Origin: Paraconiothyrium sp. Pb-2020
Lineage: Eukaryota > Ascomycota > Dothideomycetes > Pleosporales > Didymosphaeriaceae
Direction of reading: 5' to 3'
Length of the DNA stretch: 64,000 nt
Assembly: GCA_022419385.1 (NCBI GenBank)
Contig: JAJUBI010000001.1
Location: 6,262,001 to 6,326,000 of the forward strand
A program made the translations under genes and the position numbers. The first letter of the stretch is position 1; every line of letters starts with the position of its first letter. The notes below the pieces were generated by a model that searched no databases, was not told the DNA's origin, and worked only from the letters and a program-made list of their open reading frames with translations. Positions 46,790 through 56,191 of this stretch are shown piece after piece.

Positions 46790-48427
46790 GTTGCTGTGGT
46801 GCTTCATAGTGTGCGTTGATGTGATGTTGTGATGAGCATTGATGAGGTGTTGCGGTGAGCATTGATGAGGTGGTTGGGTTCTTGAAGTCGGCTTGGTGTA
46901 TGTGGCGTGTTGTACCATGGCTCGAGAAACGAGGCGATGGATTTTGAATTTGGTTCTAGCATGAGTAGTTCTTACTTGGCTTGATTGCCCTTGAGCCATT
47001 CAAATTACGCCCTGAAGTGCGTGCTATCGTTATGAAAGCAATAATTACAGCCGCCATTCAGTCTCAATGTGGCTACAACATTGGTGAAGAGAATGTGTTT
47101 CTAGGCGATGGGTCATTGGAAGGCTCCTGCGGTAGGAACAATCGTCGGATAAAAACCGTCGGTTTTAGGAGTCATCGCATAGTACTGTACGCCACGATAT
47201 TACACAATGCAGAAACCCAGGAAGACACAGCACGGTACAAGCGGATTGGGAGCGAGGGTCAGACAGGTCCAGCGAGAGTACTAGCAGGCGCTTTGAATAC
47301 CACAAGAGCGTGCTAGATAATAAGTGACTGGAGTACCGACGGTGCACACCCAGGGAACAAGCCTACAAATCAGGCCCATAGCTATGACGGGAGACGAACG
47401 ACGTGTACTGGCCTGACTCTGATGTATTTCGGTGCAAAATCTGAAATCGACTCTGTGTCGCCCAAGACTGCACGACCTTCCTATGATTTGCATTACTTTC
47501 ACCGCCAAGATCCATTCCGAAGTAAGGCGCACCCTTCGATCATCGTTAGTGAGGCTAATTTGCTCAGGCACCGTAGGCCGTTCGGTCCGATCATGAGGCT
47601 CTAATCCACCCCCACAACCCACGCATGTCCTCCCATCCATACGTCAGGTCGTATTTCGGAAAATCCCCATCATTTATTCTGGGGACATGATGCCAAGTAT
47701 GGGGATCTGCGTTTGGATACTACGTACGTCACTTGGATAGTGTGTCCGACCCCACGAGACGAGGCGGTGTTCGTACACTAGACCCTAAGAACAGGACAGT
47801 GCACGATGCTATATTTCTTAGCTTTAGGGACGCCGTAGGCTAGCTGCCGTTCTACCGTGCAAACGGCGATCTCATTTCGTCATTCATTGCTTTACTGTAC
47901 TGCTTTGCCTTGTTGTCGATGTCTCGGTTTGGGATCACTTGGATTGCGGGTAAGAGAATTGTATGGCTCTAGCACCAAGGTAGTTCGATATACCAAATCT
48001 TGAATTCGCCATATGCAACGGGCCGCATTACTGGCAAGATGAGGCTACCGTTCGCACCGAATCGACCCCATTGCTGCATGTACCCGGAGTACTATGTTAA
48101 GCTCGCCAAGTCTGGCGGCCCACAACTACAAGCTTCCCTAGGGTGACTTGGACTTTGCTACTGATATAGCGTGAGACTGGAGTACCACGAGAAGCGATGT
48201 TTGAGGCCGACTACCGGTGTACCTTGTACAGCGTCATGATCCACCATATGGAACAGTGACATGCGATCCACTCAATTCACCCGTAACAATCAGTGTTCCC
48301 CGAAGTCTTCCGGCCAAGAACGGATCGAGTACTCTTCAGGTATATAAATCCACTGATTTGCCATGTCAGAGAAAATCCCACAGACCTAACACAATCATCC
48401 AGTACAATCTTTCATCAATCCTCCACC
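46790..48427. other. Intergenic, 1.6 kb, nothing recognised apart from a short repeat
   Basis: Between the formamidase 3' end and the small secreted protein gene. Open frames are short and featureless. The first 100 bp contain a two-copy 17-bp repeat listed separately. Confidence 0.5.
46833..46872. repeat. Two-copy 17-bp direct repeat, period 23 bp
   Basis: The 17-base unit tgagcattgatgaggtg occurs at 46833-46849 and again at 46856-46872, separated by six bases, just after the formamidase stop codon. Further partial GATG units lie upstream. It looks like simple slippage in a 3' UTR. Confidence 0.75.
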
Positions 48428-48961
48428 ATGAAGTTCACCTCGCCTCCGTCCTCGCCCTCGCGGCCATCACCAAAGCCGCCGAGGTGACCCTCTTCTCGGG
48501 CCGCGACTGCAACCAAGCCGACAAAATCGGCGACACTCTCACCGTCCCCGACGAATCCGGCAACATCGCAGACGCCAACTTCAAAGACGACAACGCAAAG
48601 CCCGTCAGCATGCTAGTCATCGGCTGGGCCACCGTCCTCCTCAAGAAGAACACAAACGACATCTTCGACCAGCCTACCTGTCCGTATGTATAATAGACAC
48701 GACAACAGGGGAATTGCCGACGCTAACAAAAACCATAGGTACTGCGCGAACTACTATACACAACATGGGACTGTGGATGACGGATGCCATCCTGACGATG
48801 GCCAGAAGTGCGTGAACATAGACACGGGCTTTGGTATCGGGCATGTCAAGTTGATTGCGATTGGAGACCCGAGTCCGGCGGATTTGCCATGCAGGAATTA
48901 TGCGAATCAGTGTGGCTTTCCTACACCGCCTAGCAATGGGTTCTGCGATCAGTCGCATTGA
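48428..48961 (+). CDS. Small cysteine-rich secreted protein, start frame disrupted
   Basis: A candidate secreted or effector-like protein of about 160 aa with no recognised domain. Exons are 48428-48683 and 48739-48961; the 55-bp intron rejoins TCP|YCANYY. The body (TLFSGRDCNQADKIGDTL) is continuous, with eight cysteines after the leader, all in the mature part. The natural start ATGAAGTTCACC at 48428 encodes the beginning of a signal peptide, but its frame leads to a stop after 19 codons, whereas the hydrophobic leader (VLALAAITKAAEVTLF) and mature protein lie in another frame that has no upstream ATG. One missing base between about 48438 and 48447 would explain this. Either an assembly indel or a real null allele. 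Not recognised as any named toxin. Confidence 0.7.
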
Positions 48962-49292
48962 GGGGTGTGTGTCAGGGAAGGGCTCAGTCTAATGAGGGTG
49001 GGGATGTTCTGTTTAATGTATATGTCAGTTGAGGATTCTATGACCTAATGTCTGGTGTGACAGAAGCACCGCAGATACTTAAGCCCAAGATCTTCAGATG
49101 ACTAGTTGAGAGATTGATGCTATGCATTTTCGAAGCTGGCCTGCTGAGGTTGCAATGTGACGAGGTGAATAGGGCTACGAAGTCACGCCGAAGGGCGAAC
49201 TGCCCTCCAAGAAAATGACAGCCAAAAACAGCCGGAGAAATACGTAAGACAAGTCTTTTGGACTTGTTGCATCGATATCCGCCAAATTTTGC
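48962..49292. other. Convergent 3' flank
   Basis: 331 bp between the convergent secreted-protein and permease genes; expected to contain both 3' UTRs. Nothing else seen. Confidence 0.5.
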
Positions 49293-50944
49293 CTACAATT
49301 TCGCGGCTACAGCAATGGGAGCTTCCCCATGATCCAAAATTTTCTCGCTTTCGTCCTCCCCCTTCTTCTTGTCTCGAGAGCTTAGCCACAAGATGACTGT
49401 TATCAAGACAAGTTGCACGACCGCGGTAGCCAGATTGCTCGCAAAGCCTCCTTTGAATCGCGGAGCATCTGTCGCTGCATACTGTACCACCTGAGTACCA
49501 GCCATAATCCCTTGGCCGATAGCGTTCATACTCGCAGTGACAACCGCACGCTCTTCGGCATCCCCAGCCATAGTAACAGTAGCCCACCCCATGGTAAGTG
49601 GAGAAAGCGCTATGCGGAGTTAGACTGGACTCAGCTGCGTCACTATAGGTCGACTCACCTCCTTCGAAACCTGTCAGAATGAAAGCTGCAAGGCGTCCAG
49701 ATTCGCCAATGTTCCATGCGACCAACAACGCACAACCAACAATCACCGGCAGAGTGACGACATATGCAGGAAGCCAGAACCTTCCTGTCTTATCTGCGAT
49801 GATGCCGCACGTGAGTGCAACAACTACACTCACCGCAGTGGCGATCGTTGGCAAAGTGTTGATACGCACTACAGAATAGATGTGACTGTTGGCTTTGAGA
49901 TATAGCGAAAACGGAGTACCGCTGGGAAGGAAGTTCTGGTCCATGATGGACCATTGGGCGACAAAGAGATACCAATGCCAACGTGCGAAAACGCGTCGGA
50001 AGATAGATCGCGATAGTTTGAGTTGCGGTGGCGCGGTTTTGCCGGCGATGCGCCTTTGCGCAAAAAGGTGGTCCGACTCGGTCAGAAAGCGAGGCTTTTT
50101 TCGCGAAGGGACATCTGGGAAGACGAAAAAGCCTAAAAGCGATATTGGCAGTGTGATGATAGCATCTACAATGAACAGCCATCTGGTTGCATCAGCTCTC
50201 CATTCGTATGGTTAAAACAGAATGGGGACATTTACCTCCAGCCGCTCAAGCCATGCACACCATTCAGGTTCGTATAGGCGGCCGCTTGCAAGTATCCAGC
50301 AAACATAGTCCCGAGAGGAGCAGCGACGTAGAACAATGCAACACGTCTGCCGACTTCTGTAGGCCTGTACCAGCTACCAATAACGTAGATTGTGCCTGTA
50401 AAGCTACAGCACTCGAACACACCAGTGAAGAAACGCATTGCGTACACCGTCTCGACGTTCTGCGCCCAAGCCAGACCAAAGGTGGAGAGGCCCCAGCCGA
50501 TCTCGAGAATGGGCAGAACCATGTTCGCAGGATAGTGAGTTAGAAAGTAACATGCTGGGATCATAAAGGTGCAATATGATGCCCAGAAAGTCGCCGTCAA
50601 GTAGTTAATTTCGTTGCCAAAGAGATGGAGCTCTTCTTTCATTCCACTTTTCGCGTGTAAGTTGATGCTCTTGAGCAAAACAATCGGAATATGGTTGCTC
50701 ACCTAACGTAAGCATTCGTGAGGGACTGCTGGTCGAGATACTTCGTGAAGAATGACAAGCAGCCGAATATGAGAATACTAAGGTCAAGCTTAAGAACAAG
50801 AGACTTCTCCTCTGACGGCATATCTTTCGGATACCATCTTAAGTACGACATAAGCCGAATCCACACGTTCTCCTTTCTGGTTATTTTAGCCTCTGAACCA
50901 AGTGAGGCGACTGCGACGCCGGCCTCATCGGCTTTTGACACCAT
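49293..50944 (-). CDS. MFS permease, allantoate/DAL5 (anion:cation symporter) family, 4 exons
   Basis: A plasma-membrane importer of small organic anions (allantoate, ureidosuccinate, pantothenate, nicotinate or dipeptides in characterised relatives). Exons: 50944-50703, 50646-50236, 50182-49659, 49609-49293, about 497 aa. I choose the ATG at 50944 (MVSKADEAG); the frame upstream lacks an ATG. Family text: LDLSILIFGCLSFFTKYLDQ (TM1), TNAYVSGMKEELHLFGNEIN, WASYCTFMIPACYFLTHYPA, GWGLSTFGLAWAQNVETVYA, RFFTGVFECCSFTGTIYVIG, SWYRPTEVGRRVALFYVAAP and, late, MGWATVTMAGDAEERAVVTA. The C-terminal tail is charged and cytosolic. Substrate cannot be read from sequence; nitrogen-related transport is plausible, with a formamidase 2.5 kb away, but linkage may be chance. 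Confidence 0.9.
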
Positions 50945-52561
50945 TATAGGCCAGAATGAATCCAGTTTGTTGATACCTCCTCCTCGGAAAGGGTGCAACA
51001 CACAAGTGGATGGTGAAGCAGTTCGGATGCCGCGCGCAAAAAGAAAACTCGTGGGACAGAGGTTGAACTGAACGGCGGAGATGAGCGCCTTTTTATATCA
51101 CGCAAGAACTACTCACGGTAAATATTCGGAGGCATATGGATGTCGTTTGTTGAAAGTGGGGATAGTGAACGTTTAGTGTGTACGTTTTACATGGTGGTAA
51201 TGACGCGATTGAGCTGCACCAATCCCTCGACTTGCCGCACAAGCGACAGATACAATCGATAGGCTGCATTGTTACCTATCTGTGCCTGTGCTTCCATCTT
51301 TTCGAGCGAGTTTCACGATAGAAATGCCTTCGTATTGAATAGAGGGAGGCGAAACTTGTCGGCGATGAGATGTGCTTCTTGAGTAACAGACCGATCATAC
51401 TGCTCGACGATCAGGACGAGTTGCGATTGTAGTATATGTACCACCTCGCACCAGGAACATTGTACCTAAACAGATATTACAGTCAACATCGAGCATTTTC
51501 GACAGTACAGTCTGGATGCCGTCATTGGAAAAAGGCTTGTTTCGGGGCTGTAATGGAAAGTCGTCAATTTGTTGTGTTTTGTGGCTTGTTTCCCCCTATC
51601 TGGCTGGGTGTTGAGAAATATAACTTGGGGCCAAGTAGTATGGATACCATGGTAACTACTCAATTGCGAGTGTCGTATCGAGCTAAATCGTTAACAGGCT
51701 CTTATGATATGGGCTAAACCGTGCAGCCGAACCCTGGAGAAAGTGCCGGGTAGAAGAGGGATAGGCCCCTTACTGAGGAGTGAAATGGAAAGGTTCGACC
51801 GTATTTTTTACGTGTCTCCAGAATATTATAGCGCAACGAAGACGCGGTGAAGTACTGCCTATCCTAACGTCGTAGCGCAACCTTGAGTCATGTCGCATCG
51901 TCGTTTGATTCTCGTCCCCAGAATACGATTGATTCTATCTCATCGTCGCTTCACGGACAGGCCTGAGTAAAGTATTTATTTTCAACTGACATTGGATTCT
52001 TGCGGGGTAGGAGCAGCTCTCTCAAGGTCGGTGGGCCCAGATTCTCAAATGTCGTCGCCGATTGTTTTAGCATTTCATTGGAGGTTAGCCTCGATTCGGC
52101 ATATTGACGGTCTCCTATCCACTAGACTTCTCTTGCAATGTCGTTTTGTCCGTTCTCTAAGATTGACGCATGGAAAAGTATCCGTTCCACTCCTGCTTAC
52201 CAACACTCCTCATCCCGCTGTAACCCGCAGTCTTATATTTTTTGCTATCTCAGCGCCTTTGAAGGTCAACAGAAAATAATTGATAATCCATCTTGTAATA
52301 TGTTATGCCAATAGAATTGCACGTTTGGACTCCGCTCTGGCTGAGTGAGCGCGTACCTACCCCGCTACGTCATGACCGATACTTCCGTATCGCGGAAATG
52401 CCTCGGAACCTCAGCATCCACAATCAAATGCTCCACACTTCCGCGGCTTCATTTTTTTCTTCGATAGCTCAATCTGCCCTGGCTTAGAAATAAGCAAGTA
52501 TATAATTCAGCTTGCAGATTGAACCCCATAATTAAAATCACGAACGAATCCAACGAGCACC
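50945..52561. other. Divergent intergenic region, 1.6 kb
   Basis: Between the leftward permease start and the rightward oxidoreductase start, so it holds both promoters. Open frames of up to 95 codons show no domain. Confidence 0.5.
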
Positions 52562-53630
52562 ATGTCGGAGACAATGAAAGCAGTAGGTCTGTAGCTCCTA
52601 CGGCCTCTGGAAAAGCACTCGACTGACAGAGTGTGTAGATATCGAGGGCGGCAAAGGCCCAAGATCCGCCTTGCACATCACATCGGTCCCGCGCCCCAAA
52701 CCCGCCAGCTCCCAAGCCCTCGTCCGTATCAAGGCCTTTGGTCTCAACCGCATGGACCTTCTCCAGCGCGAGGGCATGTACCCCGTCCCTCCACAGGCCT
52801 CCAAGATCCTCGGTGTAGAGTTCAGTGGCATAATTGAAGAGCTGGGTGCCGACGGTGGCGGCCGCGAAAACTTCAACGTAGGAGACGAAGTCTTCGGGTT
52901 GGCCTATGGCGGCGCCTACGCAGAATACATCGCCGTCAGCACGCACATGCTAGTGCGCAAGCCTGCGGAGCTGAGCTGGGAGCAATGCGCGGGTATCCCC
53001 GAGACGTGGATTACGGCGACACAGGCGATGTATCTCATATCGCATTTCGCGCCTGGGAAGACGATTCTCTGGCATGCGGCTGCGTCGAGTGTGTCGATTG
53101 CGGGGATCCAGCTGAGCAAGGCGGATGGCGCGGCTGCTGTATATGCTACGGCACGCCAGGACGAGAAGTGCGATTTCGTGGTCAAGGAGCTTGGCGCGAC
53201 GGCTGCATTCAATACCACCACTCAAAATTGGTCTGAGGAGGTGCTCAAAGCAACGGACGGCAAGGGCGTCGACATCATTGTGGACTACATCGGTGCTCCT
53301 TACTTTGGCGACAATCTCAACGCCCTTGCGCGGGATGGCGTGTGCGTTAGTTTGGCAGTCATGGGCGGCTCGAAATTGCCTGAGGGTGTAGACGTGAGTG
53401 CTTTTGTCAGGAAGAGGATATCATTCGTGGGCAGCAGCTTGAGGAGTAGGGATGAAGAGTATCAAGGAAAGCTGCGCGATCAATTGGTTGAGCATGCGCT
53501 GCCGCGATTCAAAGACGGAAGATTTAAGATACTTGTTGACACGGTTCTTCCGTGGGAGAAGATCCAGGAAGCCCATCAGTTGATGGAAGAAAACAAGACG
53601 AAGGGCAAGATTATTTGCACGATTTCGTAG
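52562..53630 (+). CDS. Zinc-free MDR quinone-oxidoreductase-like protein (PIG3/QOR type), 2 exons
   Basis: A medium-chain dehydrogenase/reductase predicted to reduce quinones or enones with NADPH. Exons are 52562-52586 and 52639-53630, about 338 aa. The 25-bp first exon encodes MSETMKAV and joins VD|IEGGKG through a GTCTGT donor. Signatures: VRIKAFGLNRMDLLQREGMY (the RxDxxQRxGxY of the PIG3/p53-inducible group), KILGVEFSGIIEELG, NVGDEVFGLAYGGAYAEYIA, AGIPETWITATQAMYLISHF, ILWHAAASSVSIAGIQLSKA (nucleotide-binding region with AASSVSIA in place of AGASGVGxA), and GKGVDIIVDYIGAPYFGDNL. The structural and catalytic zinc cysteines of alcohol dehydrogenases are absent. The physiological substrate is unknown. 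It stands alone, with no operon-like partner. Confidence 0.9.
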
Positions 53631-53835
53631 GCTCGATGCGCTTGTATAGCTAGATGAGTAGATCGTTACTTTGACTGAACCATACTTTGAGTCGTCAGGT
53701 GTAAGAAGACTCTACCACTGTCTAGCACTTTGTTTTCACGAATATGCGGTCGACAGTGCAACTACGCAAAAATATAATCCAAACATGCATCTTCACGCCA
53801 CCCCAACTTCTTCTTACACTGACAAAAAGCACGAC

Positions 53836-53916
53836 CGACGTTGGCCAGATTCGAACTGACGCTCCCGAAGGAACAAGATTTCTAGTCTTGCGCGATAACC
53901 ACTCCGCCACAACGCC
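53836..53916 (-). tRNA. tRNA-Ser (AGA anticodon), intronless
   Basis: On the minus strand the sequence folds with acceptor stem GGCGTTG paired to CAACGTC and discriminator G, a D-arm GGCGGAGTGGTTATCGC, anticodon stem AAGA/TCTT with loop CTAGAAA (anticodon AGA), a long variable arm built on GTTCCTTCGGGAGC, and a T-arm with GTTCGAATC. The long variable arm and G73 are serine identity marks. No intron. Confidence 0.95.
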
Positions 53917-54585
53917 TTAGAATCATGTGATTGATATAAAAAGTGAATTTAAGAAATCTAATATAGAAATCTTACATTCGCCCATCGATGTGTCGAGAGA
54001 TAGGGCAGGTTCTGAACAGAATGCTGCTGGCACTTTACGAAAATATTGAGGATGGGCTGGTTCAGATAGCGATTGGCTCGGTTCAGGGGTAGCGTTGACG
54101 GTGGAGGTTAGCGTTGGGTCGAGAACCTCGAGGAATGCTATCTCTGGTACAGGTTTGCAATGATGTTTCAGAGCTCGTCCGTCAAAGCTGGAATGGGACG
54201 ATGTACTGAGAAATAGTAGAGGCTGAGGCGTCATGTGCGTCCTGGCGAGCGTATTGAAAGGGCAGAGACTAGCTATAGATGATCACGAAGTCAGGCTTCT
54301 TTTGTGCCGAACCCTCAAGGAAGCGGAATTAACAACACTCAGGCTTCCCGATATTGTCATCAGAAATGTACATATGCTCAACGTAAGAATAAATATTGTG
54401 CAACAGCAGATATCTAAGTCTGACGTTTGACATGCGGTAGCCTAGTACCTTTCTCCACGTTTGCTAGCGCTAGTGATTGGGGGCCTGCAACTACCCAGGT
54501 TACAGGACGCATGTCCACAACGTATATAAACACAACAGCACAACTAAATTCTCCCCATAATACTGCCAGTCCAAGATAGGTCAAA
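53917..54585. other. Intergenic, nothing recognised
   Basis: Upstream of the leftward tRNA-Ser gene and of the rightward 2EXR-like gene. Short open frames only. Confidence 0.5.
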
Positions 54586-55914
54586 ATGGCACATAAGCAT
54601 TTGTTGGGAATCCCCATCGAGCTGCGCGAGCGGATTTACAAATCCCTACTCACACATAATCCCACCTCATCCTCCGCACTCGCCCCAGCGTCGCCCATCT
54701 GTGCTCTTCTTACCCTAAATCATCAGATACATGCCGAAATCATCTCATTCCTCCAATCGCAACTACTCGTGCTTCTCAAAACAAACGACAAGGACTTCAT
54801 CTCCAAAACGCTCGACACGACATGGGACTCCACCGCCAAACCATTCATGTCGCAGCTGCACTCTGGTGATCTGACCATCATTAAGAGCGCCGCCGGTTCT
54901 CACATTGCAATCTCCAAGATGACCGACACCCCACGGGAGTCTATCGCCATGCCGTTCGTTTCGCAGCTGCGCTCTCGCGATCTGACCATTCAAAAGAACG
55001 CTTCAAAAGCTCCCATTGCAATGGAGCTGGAATTCTACATACTCATGCCCAATAAAGAGCCGGACAGTTACGCTGCGTTCCTTATCCCCGCATCGAGTCT
55101 CAAGACGATGGTGGGTGCGCAGAACAGTCGGACATTCTACCCGTGCATCAGGGAAACCCTGCTTTCCGTCAACCTGCTCGAAACGTTCTCACATACAAGG
55201 GATGAAGCTCATAAGCTACTGCTGCGACCATATATCGACGGGTCTCAGCGACTGATCTTCTGGAGCATAAAGACACAAGGCGTAGAGGCCGAGATGGCCA
55301 AGCTGTTACGACGGAAGCTGGAAGGTAATCACGTGGACATAGGGCGCATCCATAAACTGCAAAAGATTATGGGAGCGGCAAACGGAGCTGAAGGGGCTGA
55401 CGTCGACAGGGGCGCGGCGGCGGCGAGAAGATTCCGCATGGCGATGCGCTATGCGGAGCTGTTGTGGGAAAATTATCAGGAGTGTCTTGCTAGTCCTCCC
55501 TTTGATGGTATTAACCAGTTGTGGTTGATGCACAGTGACGTGTACGCGAATTATGTGCAGGTGATGCTCGATGCAGCGGCTGGGACGCCCAGCAATGAGG
55601 CGTCCGCAAATGCAAGGACGGCCGCTGAACAGGCGATCGAGTTCCTAGGTCCGAGGCCCGGATGGGGGAGGCCAGAGACAGCTGGGACGGAGCGGGCGCT
55701 GACTGCAGTGAGGAAGAGCAAGGCGAAGCTCAGTCTCATAGCGCATAAGGCGTGTAAGGGCATGGGAGATGTGGATGCGGCTATGGGGTATCTGAGGGAG
55801 GCATTGAAGTACGAACCGGAGGCTAGTGAGATGCTGTTGGAACAAATTACGGAACTGAAGGATGAGGGTGCAGGGGATGGAGAGAACATACATGGGGTAA
55901 TCAAATGGGAGTAG
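54586..55914 (+). CDS. 2EXR/F-box-like protein with internal duplication, 442 aa
   Basis: A single-exon gene of unknown function. The N-terminus LLGIPIELRERIYKSLLTHN matches the LxIPxELRxxIYxxLL signature of fungal 2EXR/F-box-like proteins, followed by ICALLTLNHQIHAEIISFL, the matching second element. Residues 84-109 and 121-146 are tandem copies (AKPFMSQLHSGDLTIIK and AMPFVSQLRSRDLTIQK) from a 111-bp duplication. The C-terminal third is alpha-helical with a TPR-like pair (LSLIAHKACKGMGDVDAAMG, then YLREALKYEPEASEMLLEQI). A domain pair of F-box-like plus TPR would suit an adaptor that binds other proteins, but no partner is known. Starts at the first ATG (aaaATGGCA). Confidence 0.72.
   Translation: MAHKHLLGIPIELRERIYKSLLTHNPTSSSALAPASPICALLTLNHQIHAEIISFLQSQLLVLLKTNDKDFISKTLDTTWDSTAKPFMSQLHSGDLTIIKSAAGSHIAISKMTDTPRESIAMPFVSQLRSRDLTIQKNASKAPIAMELEFYILMPNKEPDSYAAFLIPASSLKTMVGAQNSRTFYPCIRETLLSVNLLETFSHTRDEAHKLLLRPYIDGSQRLIFWSIKTQGVEAEMAKLLRRKLEGNHVDIGRIHKLQKIMGAANGAEGADVDRGAAAARRFRMAMRYAELLWENYQECLASPPFDGINQLWLMHSDVYANYVQVMLDAAAGTPSNEASANARTAAEQAIEFLGPRPGWGRPETAGTERALTAVRKSKAKLSLIAHKACKGMGDVDAAMGYLREALKYEPEASEMLLEQITELKDEGAGDGENIHGVIKWE
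54835..55023 (+). repeat. Two-copy in-frame 111-bp tandem repeat inside a coding region
   Basis: The stretch starting at 54835 (gccaaaccattc) recurs at 54946 (gccatgccgttc), exactly 111 bases later, with shared blocks such as tcgcagctgc, ctctggtgat/ctctcgcgat and ctgaccat. The copies are diverged, so the duplication is not recent. Because 111 is a multiple of three the reading frame is kept. Confidence 0.85.
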
Positions 55915-56191
55915 CAGTAGTTGCAAGCTCGGCATACCGGTAGAATTCAAAGGTGAATCTGGTACGTTATGGAACAGGGCAATTGGATGACATTGAGAGA
56001 CTGGATAATCTCGCCATTGTTGTGCATGCTGGTGCTCCAGGAATCAGACGTATTCGTGATGAGCCACAAAAAAGCATTGACTACACAATCGGAGTATGGT
56101 GCATGTGCTAATGAGCGCTGTTATACTCTTTTCCAATTGCGAGACCACGTGTTAGTCAAGCGTGTCCGAAGTGTTCTATGCCCACAATATA

